A stretch of 64,000 bases of DNA from VRUE01 sp963742535 (GTDB lineage Bacteria > Actinomycetota > Thermoleophilia > Solirubrobacterales > 70-9), in NCBI GenBank assembly GCA_963742535.1, contig CAVUMC010000002.1, positions 2,170,001-2,234,000 of the forward strand, read 5' to 3'. The translations under genes were made by a program, and so were the position numbers. Below are positions 42,109 through 54,927 of this stretch, one piece after another (the first letter of the stretch is position 1; every line of letters starts with the position of its first letter). The notes under the pieces were generated by a model that was not told where the DNA came from, made no database searches, and was given only the letters and a program-made list of their open reading frames with translations.

Positions 42109-42789
42109 ATGAAAGTGAGACTCGTCAAGATGTTGGGGCTCGCCTGCGCCACCGCGCTGGCGGCGATGGCGTTCCTCGGCGCAGGCACGGCCTCCGCCGA
42201 CAGCGCCTGCTTAGTCGATCCCGGGGCTTTCGGAGTGTGCCCCGCTGGGTCGATCTGGAACGGCCCGATCATTGGCTTATCGGGAGAAGCTTTATTCAAA
42301 GTCGACAACACCCTGACCAAGTGCAAATCGAGCTTCTTAGCCGATTACAACTTCAACGAGGGTCCTCACGTCGGCGTCTTATATTTAGTTTTAACCCTGA
42401 ATTTCTTCGAATGCGTCGGGGCCTGTCCCAATGCGTTCGCTGAGAATCTCTCTTACTTACTCTTAGTTTCGATGGCGCAGCAGCACGCAAAATTGACGGG
42501 AGACAACAACGGCCCACCGGCCGTCTTACTGCAGAACTGCCTGATCTTAAATGTGGTCTTAAATTGCTTATACAAAACCCAGCCACCGGTCTTACTCAAT
42601 TACGTCTTAGAGACGAACATAATGGGCGGGCCATTAGCCGGCGCGCTTCGCTTCAACAACACGCCGCTCGTCTGGGGCGGGGACAACGCGATGTGTCCGC
42701 AGGAAGCAATCTTCTCGGCGACTTACTTAATTTACGAGGACCAGGGTGGCGTCGAGGGCCCGGAGCTGTTCTTCACGGCCTTACCGTGA
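42109..42789 (+). CDS. Secreted protein with 18 TTA leucine codons
   Basis: 226 residues with a Sec signal peptide (ALAAMAFLGAGTASA, cut before DSACL). The mature part has paired Cys spaced along a beta-rich chain (SACLVDPGAFGVC, TKCKSS, FFECVGACPN, NCLILNVVLNC, AMCPQ), a layout I associate with a large Thermoleophilia family of unknown secreted proteins. Of 34 Leu codons 18 are TTA (first 42211, last 42781), all after the signal peptide, although TTA is almost absent elsewhere in the window. Other codons stay GC-rich. This suggests dependence on tRNA-Leu(UAA), as in the bldA system of Streptomyces. GTG 42115 is an alternative start with better spacing. Confidence 0.8.
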   Translation: MKVRLVKMLGLACATALAAMAFLGAGTASADSACLVDPGAFGVCPAGSIWNGPIIGLSGEALFKVDNTLTKCKSSFLADYNFNEGPHVGVLYLVLTLNFFECVGACPNAFAENLSYLLLVSMAQQHAKLTGDNNGPPAVLLQNCLILNVVLNCLYKTQPPVLLNYVLETNIMGGPLAGALRFNNTPLVWGGDNAMCPQEAIFSATYLIYEDQGGVEGPELFFTALP

Positions 42790-42832
42790 GCGGGCTCCGC
42801 GGCTGACGCGGAACTAATTTGGGAGAGGACAA

Positions 42833-42860
42833 GGGCCGCGCCTTCGGGCGCGGCCCTTTT
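42833..42860. terminator. Strong terminator with UUCG loop
   Basis: GGGCCGCGCC and GGCGCGGCCC form a perfect 10-bp stem closed by TTCG and followed by TTTT. It ends the TTA-rich gene on the plus strand and overlaps the last codon of the converging peroxiredoxin gene. Confidence 0.85.
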
Positions 42861-43329
42861 AGGCCGCAGTGAGCTCGCCGAGGGCTTTGAGGACGAGGTC
42901 GTCGTGTGTTTTGGGCGAGACTTTGGGGAAGACCTTGGCGATCTTGCCCTTGGGGTCGACGATGAAGGTCGCCCGCTGCACGCCCATGTACTTCTTGCCG
43001 TACATCGACTTCTCGACCCAGGCCCCGTACTTCTCGGCGACCTTATGGTCGGCGTCGGCGAGCAGGGTGAAATCGAGGTCGAATTTGCCGGCGAACTTGT
43101 CCACCGCCTTGACCTCGTCGGGGGAGATGCCGATCACCCGTGCGCCCGCCGCTTTGTAGTCGGCGCTGCGATCGCGCACGCCGCAAGCTTGGGTTGTGCA
43201 CCCCGGGGTATCGGCACGGGGGTAGAAGTAGAGGACGACCGTCTCGCCCTTCAGCTCGGAGAGCTTGACCTTCTCGCCGTTCTGATCGGGCAGGGTGAAG
43301 CTGGGCGCCCTGTCGCCGGCCTCGAGCAC
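42859..43329 (-). CDS. bcp: Thioredoxin-dependent thiol peroxidase, BCP/PrxQ type
   Basis: A 156-residue peroxiredoxin. The active site is YFYPRADTPGCTTQACGVRD: the first Cys is the peroxidatic one, and the second, five residues on, is the resolving Cys of atypical 2-Cys PrxQ enzymes. The conserved Arg lies in GVQRATFIVDPKG. It reduces hydroperoxides using thioredoxin. GTG 43329 opens 4 bp after the stop of the upstream acidic-protein gene, so it is the last gene of a three-gene operon. Confidence 0.9.
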   Translation of the reverse strand: MLEAGDRAPSFTLPDQNGEKVKLSELKGETVVLYFYPRADTPGCTTQACGVRDRSADYKAAGARVIGISPDEVKAVDKFAGKFDLDFTLLADADHKVAEKYGAWVEKSMYGKKYMGVQRATFIVDPKGKIAKVFPKVSPKTHDDLVLKALGELTAA

Positions 43330-43333
43330 TGAC

Positions 43334-43678
43334 TTACTCGAGGTCCTCGCGCCCTGGGTCCTGGCCGTCCTCGTCCTCGTCGAGCTCGTCGTCGCCCTGC
43401 TCGAGCGCGGTTTCGGAGACCGAGCCGGTCGAGCCGGGGTGGTAGCTGGTCTGGAAGCTCTCCAAAACGCGGTCGCGACTGTCTTCGTCGACCGGGACCT
43501 CATCGGAGATCCGCACCCAGTCAGCGCCCTCATAGGCCTCCATGTTGAAGACCTCCTGGTCGAGCGAGGTCGAGTCGTCGACCACGACCAGGACCTCGGT
43601 CTGCGGGTTGAAGTAGGTCCCGGGCTGCATCAGCAGCTCCTCGACCTCGTAGAGGTTCTCCTCGGCGGCGCCTGCCAT
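43334..43678 (-). CDS. Acidic protein of unknown function
   Basis: 114 residues. The N-terminal half (ENLYEVEELLMQPGTYFNPQ, then TEVLVVVDDSTSLDQEVFNM) looks like a small folded domain; the C-terminal 40 residues are very acidic and probably disordered (QGDDELDEDEDGQDPGRED). The ATG overlaps the stop of the preceding membrane-protein gene (TGATG), and peroxiredoxin follows 4 bp later. No family name known to me. Confidence 0.65.
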   Translation of the reverse strand: MAGAAEENLYEVEELLMQPGTYFNPQTEVLVVVDDSTSLDQEVFNMEAYEGADWVRISDEVPVDEDSRDRVLESFQTSYHPGSTGSVSETALEQGDDELDEDEDGQDPGREDLE

Positions 43679-44163
43679 CAGGTGCCCAATCCTATGAAAT
43701 CTGCGACCTGTCGCTCCACCTCGGCCTCGACGTCGAGCGGTTCCTCGCCGCGGCGCATGCGCCGTTCGTTGCGCGCGATCACCAATTCGCGAACCTCAGC
43801 CCGCAGTTTCTCGTCGAGGCCGCGTTTCTTCCCCGTTCCGCTCAGCTCGGTGTCGAGCAGGGCAGCAACCTCGGCCTCGACGTCGAGCGGTTCCTCGCCG
43901 CGCTGTAAGCGGCGGTATGACTTTGCCTCCAGCATCTGCCGTGCCTCGGCAGCCTGAATCGCCAGGTCGATCTCAGGCGAGGGCTGGGCCAGGCGCGGCG
44001 GCGGCATCGATTGCATTACGCCGAAGCGGCCCTTGCCTATTTCATTCCAGGCCGCCGCTCCCCCGCGGATGAACCAGAAGGCGGCCAGGGGCAGCACCAA
44101 GAGCGTGATCGCGGCCAGCACGTAGCCGCTCTGCAGATAGGTCAATGCCAGGGGGCTGACCAT
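43678..44163 (-). CDS. Membrane-anchored protein with duplicated RGEEPLDVEAEV motif
   Basis: 161 residues: one membrane helix near the start (GYVLAAITLLVLPLAAFWFI), then a helical cytoplasmic part with two copies of RGEEPLDVEAEV, at about residues 87 and 137. The second copy sits in ELVIARNERRMRRGEEPLDV, a run I associate with actinobacterial proteins of unknown function. The two copies are also identical at DNA level over 35 bp. First gene of the peroxiredoxin operon. Confidence 0.7.
   Translation of the reverse strand: MVSPLALTYLQSGYVLAAITLLVLPLAAFWFIRGGAAAWNEIGKGRFGVMQSMPPPRLAQPSPEIDLAIQAAEARQMLEAKSYRRLQRGEEPLDVEAEVAALLDTELSGTGKKRGLDEKLRAEVRELVIARNERRMRRGEEPLDVEAEVERQVADFIGLGT
43718..43902. 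repeat. 35-bp direct repeat within one gene
   Basis: The 35 bp at 43718-43752 recur unchanged at 43868-43902, exactly 150 bp apart and in frame. They encode the duplicated RGEEPLDVEAEV motif on the minus strand. Identity at every third base suggests a recent duplication or gene conversion. Confidence 0.8.
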
Positions 44164-44220
44164 GGCTCCAAGACTAGGGCTATCGCTCCGGCAGCGCTAT
44201 CCGGTAGCCTTCTTCTCTGG

Positions 44221-44236
44221 TTGACTGACTAGTCAA
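44221..44236. promoter_or_regulatory. Palindromic operator, copy 2 (acyl-CoA dehydrogenase)
   Basis: TTGACTGACTAGTCAA is a near-perfect palindrome matching the other two copies at the positions TTGrCTG..YAGyCAA. It lies 71 bp upstream of the acyl-CoA dehydrogenase start in the divergent gap to the membrane-anchored protein gene. Confidence 0.6.
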
Positions 44237-44307
44237 TCGGTGGTCGTCGCCCCCGGCGAGGCCGCATTCACAAAGGCTTACGCAACGATTAAGAAGGAGC
44301 CTCGCCA

Positions 44308-45540
<1,233 letters not shown>

Positions 45541-45572
45541 GTCGAACCGCACTTAGGGCAGGGGCCCTAGTC

Positions 45573-45610
45573 AAAGAGCCGCCGGGTTGTGCCCCCGGCG
45601 GCTCTTTTTT
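45573..45610 (+). terminator. Strong rho-independent terminator after acyl-CoA dehydrogenase
   Basis: AAAGAGCCGCCGGG and CCCGGCGGCTCTTT form a 14-bp perfect stem around TTGTGCC, running into TTTTTT. Confidence 0.92.
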
Positions 45611-45641
45611 ATTGGTCGCTTTCGCAGGCTAAGGTGGACGG

Positions 45642-46210
45642 ATGATCGATCGGCGACTGGTCCGCCTGGCCTCCGAACCCCTGCGACTGCAGGCGCTGAC
45701 CTTTCTCACCGAGTGCACCGCCAGCGTCAGCGAGGTGGCCGCGGAGCTGGACATCGACATCGGCGACGCCGGCCGCCATCTTGGGGCATTGCGCGACGAG
45801 GGCCTGGTCGAGATCGTTGGCGAGGTGCTCAACCGCGGCGCCGTCGAGCCTCGCTACAGAGCGCTGGTGCGCTCGCTGTTCGGCGACGAGGAGTGGGCGA
45901 TGATCGGCCACGACGAACAGCAGCGCCTGACGGGCTGGATCCTCGACATGATCGAGGCCGACGCTCGCGAAGCGCTTGCCAGTGGCACCTTCACAGCTCG
46001 CCCCGATGCCCACGTCAGCCGCACCATTCCGACTGTTGATGAGCAGGGATGGGATGAAATCCGCCGCATCCACGACGATGCCCTGCAAGCGATCTTTGCG
46101 GTTGAAGCGGCGGCGGCGGAACGTCTTGCCGAGAAAGGCGAGGAGGGCTTCCCGGTAATGGCGGCGATGCTCTGCTGTGAGCTGCCCCCGCGGTCCACGC
46201 TGCCTTCCCG

Positions 46211-46214
<4 letters not shown>
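45642..46214 (+). CDS. ArsR-like winged-helix regulator
   Basis: 190 residues. The N-terminal 85 form an ArsR/MarR-like winged helix (RLASEPLRLQALTFLTECTA, SVSEVAAELDIDIGDAGRHL, ALRDEGLVEIVGEVLNRGAV with the wing leading into EPRYRAL). The rest is an acidic helical domain for ligand sensing or dimerisation. No metal-binding Cys cluster as in ArsR proper. The stop overlaps the end of converging typA by 4 bp. Target unknown; the adjacent acyl-CoA dehydrogenase gene is separated by a terminator. Confidence 0.75.
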
Positions 46215-48040
<1,826 letters not shown>

Positions 48041-48106
48041 TTTTTGGGAAGTAGAGAGACTGCAGAGAGCTGTTTGGGGGTCATCTGGTCCCCAGGCACA
48101 AAGTTG

Positions 48107-48127
48107 GGGCCCGCCGTTGGCGGGCCC
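48107..48127 (-). terminator. Hairpin between cold-shock gene and typA
   Basis: GGGCCCGCC and GGCGGGCCC make a 9-bp GC stem with a 3-nt loop in the 112-bp gap. It lacks a T run but could attenuate read-through from csp into typA. Confidence 0.5.
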
Positions 48128-48152
48128 GTTACTGCTCAAGCTGAGAAAGCGA

Positions 48153-48359
48153 CTACGAGGTCTGCTGGACGCTCGCGGCGGCGGGGCCCTTGGGGCCTTC
48201 CTCGGACTCGTAGCTCACCTTGGCGCCCTCTGCAAGGGTCTTGAAGCCCTCGCCGAGAATGGCGCTGTGATGGACGAAAACGTCCTTCGAGCCGTCATCG
48301 GGCGTGATGAACCCGTAGCCCTTGTCGTCGCTGAACCACTTGACTGTTCCAGTCGGCAT
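48153..48359 (-). CDS. csp: Cold-shock domain protein (CspA family)
   Basis: 68 residues, the standard size. RNP1 is KGYGFITP and RNP2 is VFVHHSAI; the start MPTGTVKWFSDDKG is typical. It binds single-stranded nucleic acids and melts RNA structure. GGAGG stands upstream of the ATG. A gap of about 190 bp to the divergent peptidase gene leaves room for a long 5' leader, as often found in csp mRNAs. Confidence 0.95.
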   Translation of the reverse strand: MPTGTVKWFSDDKGYGFITPDDGSKDVFVHHSAILGEGFKTLAEGAKVSYESEEGPKGPAAASVQQTS

Positions 48360-48549
48360 TTATTGCCTCCACTTGATGTGCTGCGAACGCGGAGGCTTCG
48401 GTAAAGCAACGACGCGAGCGCTAGACACGACTTTTTGCCGGATATCTATCCGACCTAACGCCGGGACCGTAGCAAGGATGGGTGCCTGAACGCGGCGCTC
48501 GGATCCCAGTCCAGGCGTGTTTGAGGATGTGAGGAGACCAGTCGATACG

Positions 48550-50901
48550 GTGACCCAGATGATGCGTGCACGAAGCTTTCGCGGCCTGGCACGAGGCTCG
48601 CTGGTCGTCCTGCTCGGAGCGGCCGTCCTAATTCTGCCGGGAACGGCGACGGCAATGCGTGCTGCCGGTGCTCTCTCGCCGCGCCTCGCCAAGCTGGCCA
48701 GCCCGGCCCTGCGCGATGCCTCGCCACAGCAACAGGCCCGTGCCATCGGCCTCTCGGTTGACGGCCTCGCCCGTCGCGGTAAGCGCGTGCTGGCCACGGT
48801 TCGCTTCGATAACGGCGCGCTGGCGGCACGCGACGAGCTGCGTCGCGCCGGAGCGAAGACGCTGGCGGCCAGCGGGGCTAATCAGCTGGTCACCGTCGCC
48901 GCCACCCCGGCACAGCTACAGGATGTCGCCAAGGTGCCCGGTGTCGAGGGGGTCACTCCGGTCCACGCACCGGTAGTGGCCGCCGCCACCTGCCCCTCGG
49001 GGGCGATCGTCTCCGAGGGCGACACCCAGCTCAACGCGCAAGCGGCTCGCGAAGCCAATCCTGGCATCGACGGAAGCGGTGTGAAGGTCGGCATCCTCTC
49101 GGACTCCTTCGACCAGGCGACCGAAAGCGGACAAGGGGGAACGATCGCGACGCACGCCGCGGAAGACGTCGAAAGCGGCGACCTGCCAGGCGCGAACGGG
49201 TGCGCGAACGCCGCTCCGGTTGAAGTTCTGAGCCCGATGAGCAACGGCTCAGAAGCTTCCGACGAGGGCCGGGCGATGACGCAGATCGTCCACGACCTCG
49301 CCCCGGGCGCCAGTCTCGCCTTCGCTTCGGCCTTCAACGGGGAACTGGCATTCGCCAACAACATCAAAGCCCTGGCGGGCGCCGGCGCCCAGGTGATCGC
49401 CGACGACGTCTTCTATCTCGAAGAGCCCTTCTTTCAGGACGGCCCGGTTGCGGTCGCAGTCAACGAAGCGGTCGAAAAAGACGGCGTCTCCTACTTTTCG
49501 GCGGCCGGCAACAACAACCTGATCGACGAAGAGGGCCACGACATCGCCTCTTGGGAAACGCCCAAATTCAGGGATGCGGGGGCATGCCCCCCGGCCGTGC
49601 GAGCGGTGTCCGGCCTCAACCCTTTTCACTGTCTCGACTTCAACCCCGGCTTGGCGGTCGACAAGACCTTCGGGATCGAGGTGGAACCCGGCGAAACGCT
49701 GGCGATCGACCTGCAGTGGGACGAACCGTGGTTCGGGGTCGGCACCGACCTCGACGCCTTTCTCCTCGACGCGAATGGGAATCGGATCGTCGAATCCCAC
49801 GATGACAACGTCAACGCAACACAGATGCCGGTCGAGATCCTCGAATGGCCCAATACGAGCAGCAGCTCGCGGACCGTGCAGCTGGTCGTCAATCGCTTCA
49901 CCGGGGGTGACCCACGCCTCAAGTTCGCCCTGGTCCAGAACGGAGGCGGCGTCTCCGCTACCGAGTACCCCCAGTCGAGCGGCGAAGACGTGGTTGGCCC
50001 GACCATCTTCGGGCACAGTGGCGCGGCGAACGCGATTTCGGTTGGGGCCGTCTTCCGTCAGGCAATCGAAGGCAAAACGGAGCTCGAGCCCTACTCGTCC
50101 CAGGGGCCGGTGATCCACGACTTCGGTCCGGTCGAAGGTTCCTCTCCCGCCGCCGCGATTCCGGAAGAGACAATCTCGAAGCCAGACGTGGTGGCAACGG
50201 ATTGCGTGCGGACGACGTTCTTCTCTTCGTTCAGGTCCGGCTTCTGGCGTTTCTGCGGCACCTCCGCCGCAGCCCCGCACGCGGCGGCGGTCGCCGCGCT
50301 GACGCTCAACCGGGAACCGGCCGCCGAAAACGCGGACATTCGCAACGCCCTGACCGCGAGTGCGACGACTCTCAGCGGCTACAACCCCTGTGAAATCGGC
50401 GTCGGCCTGATCGAAGCGGTGGGGGCGCTGGAAGAAGTCGTCGCCAAAGCGGACGGGGTCGAACCGAGCTGCGAATCGCCCGAATCCGAAGTCGATCCCG
50501 AAAAAGCCGCGGCGCCCGGAGACTGGGGCAGCGAAACGCCGCCGACGCCCCCGCCACCACCGCCTAGCAGCGGCGGCTCGGTTCCACCGACCTCAAACCC
50601 GCCCGAAGAACTGCCCCCCGTCACGCCCAAGCCGCCGCGCACGCTGATCCTCCAGCACCCACTGAAGGTGATTCACACCACGCAGCACCGCGCTCTCGCG
50701 GTCTTCCGCTTCGGTTCGAACGAGAGCGGCGTTTCCTTCGTCTGCCGCATCGACGGCAAGCCCTTCCGGCCGTGTCCCGAACGACTGGCGCGGCGCTTCC
50801 CGCCTGGTTGGCACCTGGTCGAGGTCTCGGCTCGCAACGCCGAAGGCCTCGGCGACCGCTCGCCGGCGCGTTACCGCTTCAAGGTCAAAACAATCCGCTG
50901 A
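48550..50901 (+). CDS. Secreted S8-type serine peptidase with altered catalytic histidine site
   Basis: About 783 residues. After a signal peptide (ARGSLVVLLGAAVLILPGTA) there is a propeptide-like region (about 30-145), then the subtilase fold: Asp in GVKVGILSDSFD, oxyanion-hole Asn in SYFSAAGNNN, and the Ser loop CGTSAAAPHAAAVAALT. At the place of the usual HGT motif the sequence reads ASDEGRAMTQIVHDLAPGAS, so the catalytic His is replaced, apparently by Glu. The middle contains a 170-residue beta insert. A Pro-rich linker (TPPPPPPSSGG) leads to a C-terminal module of about 80 residues with Cys. GTG 48550 or ATG 48559 may be the start. Confidence 0.85.
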   Translation: MTQMMRARSFRGLARGSLVVLLGAAVLILPGTATAMRAAGALSPRLAKLASPALRDASPQQQARAIGLSVDGLARRGKRVLATVRFDNGALAARDELRRAGAKTLAASGANQLVTVAATPAQLQDVAKVPGVEGVTPVHAPVVAAATCPSGAIVSEGDTQLNAQAAREANPGIDGSGVKVGILSDSFDQATESGQGGTIATHAAEDVESGDLPGANGCANAAPVEVLSPMSNGSEASDEGRAMTQIVHDLAPGASLAFASAFNGELAFANNIKALAGAGAQVIADDVFYLEEPFFQDGPVAVAVNEAVEKDGVSYFSAAGNNNLIDEEGHDIASWETPKFRDAGACPPAVRAVSGLNPFHCLDFNPGLAVDKTFGIEVEPGETLAIDLQWDEPWFGVGTDLDAFLLDANGNRIVESHDDNVNATQMPVEILEWPNTSSSSRTVQLVVNRFTGGDPRLKFALVQNGGGVSATEYPQSSGEDVVGPTIFGHSGAANAISVGAVFRQAIEGKTELEPYSSQGPVIHDFGPVEGSSPAAAIPEETISKPDVVATDCVRTTFFSSFRSGFWRFCGTSAAAPHAAAVAALTLNREPAAENADIRNALTASATTLSGYNPCEIGVGLIEAVGALEEVVAKADGVEPSCESPESEVDPEKAAAPGDWGSETPPTPPPPPPSSGGSVPPTSNPPEELPPVTPKPPRTLILQHPLKVIHTTQHRALAVFRFGSNESGVSFVCRIDGKPFRPCPERLARRFPPGWHLVEVSARNAEGLGDRSPARYRFKVKTIR

Positions 50902-51476
50902 GCAGGTCCAGCTGGGTGCCGAAGTAGACCGAGATCGCGGTAATCGGCAGGTAGCCGATCGCGGTCGTCCAGAGGAAGCGCCAGACCGGCACCCTTGCCG
51001 CTCCCGCTGCGTAGGAGACGATGCTGAAGGGGAAGATCGGAACGAGCCTGGCGGCGATCAGCGCCTTGGCGCCGCCACGCTCGATGCGGGCCTCGATCCG
51101 CTCGAAGCGCTCGGGGCCGAACCAGCGGTCGAGCAGCGGGCGCGCCACCGAGCGGCCGATCGCGAAACAGACGAGGCCGGAGAGCAGCCAGCCGAACATC
51201 ATCAGCAGCAGGGCCGGGATGAAGCCATAGACGAGGCCGGCCGCAGCGTCGACGATCTCGGCCGGGTAGAAGACCACGGCGTGCAGGAGCGCGAGGACGA
51301 GGATCAGCAGCGGCCCGCCGACGCCGAGGCTCTCGATCTCACTGCGGACCGTTTCGGTGTCGCCGTGGACCGCCGCGACTGCCGCCTCGTGCAGGGCCGG
51401 CACGGCGAAGATGAGAGCCGCCAGCAGCGCCACCCCGGCGAGGGTGATGCCGATCTCGACGAAGGGCGGGCGGTTG

Positions 51477-51484
<8 letters not shown>
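50885..51484 (-). CDS. TVP38/TMEM64-family membrane protein
   Basis: 199 residues of the DedA/SNARE-associated superfamily. About five helices; the family core reads VVFYPAEIVDAAAGLVYGFI, then GWLLSGLVCFAIGRSVARPL and the conserved LIAARLVPIFPFSIVSYAAG. Such proteins act in lipid scrambling or transport. GTG 51484 overlaps the helicase stop by 8 bp. The 3' end overlaps the converging peptidase gene by 17 bp. Confidence 0.85.
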
Positions 51485-53615
<2,131 letters not shown>

Positions 53616-53641
53616 ACGGGCAAAGCTAGCCTGCGGTGAAG

Positions 53642-53845
53642 ATGGGCATTCCGCCAAAAGCCGGACTCTGCGAGAGCTGCTTCCATCAGCAGCTGGTGCC
53701 GAACACGCGCGGGTCGGTCTTTTCCCTCTGCCAGCGCTCGCGCACCGACCCGCGCTATCCGCGTTACCCGCGGCTGCCCGTGCTCACCTGCCCCGGCTAC
53801 GAGCGACGCCGGGAGGGGGATGGACCGGAGCTCAGCTCAGCTTGA
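53642..53845 (+). CDS. Small Cys-rich (zinc-ribbon-like) conserved protein
   Basis: About 67 residues. Four Cys and one His are arranged as CESCFHQQ near residue 10, a single Cys in VFSLCQRS and another in LTCPGYERR, suggesting a metal-binding knuckle. The central RGSVFSLCQRSRTDPRYPRYP is strikingly ordered for so short a protein and I recall similar actinobacterial proteins of unknown function. ATG 53642 (or GTG 53636). It diverges from the helicase gene by about 25 bp and its 3' end overlaps the cupin gene by 9 bp. Confidence 0.65.
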   Translation: MGIPPKAGLCESCFHQQLVPNTRGSVFSLCQRSRTDPRYPRYPRLPVLTCPGYERRREGDGPELSSA

Positions 53846-54235
53846 GCTGGCCATCGGGTCGGCAACTCCGAGCTGAGAGATTTCGGGAGCTTCATAGGTC
53901 CCACCTGGCACACCGCCGATGATCAGCAGGCGGAGGCCGTCCTCGCCCGGCCAGACCTTTCGCTTCACGCCTGAGGCAACGCGGGCGATGTGCTCGGAGT
54001 CGAGGGGGAAGCGCTCACCATCGATCTCGATCTCGCCGCTGCCGCGCAGGGCCGTGAAGACCTCCTCCTGGCCATCTTCGGCATGGTCGTGCTCGGGGTA
54101 GTTCTCGAAGTTGGGCGGCAGGTCGATCACCTGGATGCCGAACGACTCGACCTCCAGTTCTGCTCGCACGCGCTTGAAGGCGCCGAGGTAGACGGCCTCC
54201 ATGTCGTCGATCTTCTTCACCGCGTATCCCGCCAT
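53837..54235 (-). CDS. Cupin-domain protein
   Basis: 132 residues with a single cupin barrel: FENYPEHDHAEDGQEEVFTALRGSGEIEID contains the metal-binding H-x-H...E pattern, and HIARVASGVKRKVWPGEDGLR is the second motif. Such proteins are small sensors or isomerase/oxygenase-like enzymes. AGGAGG precedes the ATG. It diverges from the TetR gene over a perfect 12-bp palindrome and is probably its target. Confidence 0.82.
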   Translation of the reverse strand: MAGYAVKKIDDMEAVYLGAFKRVRAELEVESFGIQVIDLPPNFENYPEHDHAEDGQEEVFTALRGSGEIEIDGERFPLDSEHIARVASGVKRKVWPGEDGLRLLIIGGVPGGTYEAPEISQLGVADPMASSS

Positions 54236-54298
54236 GTCTCGCCTCCTGAAGTTGGTTTTGCGCCGGTCTGGGGGCGCGCCGCGCAGCGTAGCTCATAA

Positions 54299-54310
54299 AC
54301 GAACGTTCGT
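54299..54310. promoter_or_regulatory. TetR-type operator between cupin and tetR genes
   Basis: ACGAACGTTCGT is a perfect 12-bp palindrome in the 95-bp divergent region, 8 bp before a -10 box TACAAT (54318-54323). ATG 54331 stands where transcription would begin, so the tetR mRNA is probably leaderless. Autoregulation and control of the cupin gene are likely. Confidence 0.7.
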
Positions 54311-54330
54311 GCTTTTGTACAATGCCGACC

Positions 54331-54927
54331 ATGGCAACGGTTACCGAGACGACTCCCAGCAAGGGCGCCGATACGCGGGCGACGATCCTCGCCCGTGCCC
54401 TGGATCTCGCTTCGGTCGACGGGCTGGAGGGGCTGACGATCGGCTGTCTCGCCAAGGAGCTGGAAATGAGCAAGAGCGGGCTCTTCGCCCACTTTGGCTC
54501 CAAGCAGGAGCTGCAGCTGGCAACCGTGGGCGCGGCGGCGGAGCGTTTCCGCGCGGCGGTAATCGAGCCGGCACTGGAGGCGCCCGACGGGTCGCCGCGA
54601 CTGCGGGCGATCGCCGATGCCTACCTCGCCCACCTCGAGGACGACGACTACTACCCCGGCGGCTGCTTCTGGGCGGCCACCTCGGCCGAGTACGACGACC
54701 GGCCGGGACCGGTTCACGACGCGATCGCGGGGGCGCTCGACGCCTGGCTCGGAGGGTTGGCGGCCCAGGCTAAGGTCGCCGGCTCGCCAGATCCCGACCG
54801 CTTCGCCTTCGAGTTCTACGCAGTCGTGATGGGTGCCAACTCCCGCTTCCGCATGAGCGGCAATCCGATCGTCTTCATCTATGCCCGCGATGCGATCGAC
54901 CGCTTGCTGGCGGAGCTGCCCAAGTGA
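54331..54927 (+). CDS. TetR-family transcriptional regulator
   Basis: 198 residues. The helix-turn-helix is in RATILARALDLASVDGLEGLTIGCLAKELEMSKSGLFAHFGSKQELQL, a textbook TetR N-terminus. The C-terminal ligand domain begins RFRAAVIEPALEAPDG and has GGCFWAATSAEYDDRPGP, typical of the YxaF/AcrR-like group with a TetR_C_39-type tail. It overlaps the following NTF2-like gene by 4 bp. Both may belong to one detoxification unit with the divergent cupin gene; inducer unknown. Confidence 0.92.
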   Translation: MATVTETTPSKGADTRATILARALDLASVDGLEGLTIGCLAKELEMSKSGLFAHFGSKQELQLATVGAAAERFRAAVIEPALEAPDGSPRLRAIADAYLAHLEDDDYYPGGCFWAATSAEYDDRPGPVHDAIAGALDAWLGGLAAQAKVAGSPDPDRFAFEFYAVVMGANSRFRMSGNPIVFIYARDAIDRLLAELPK

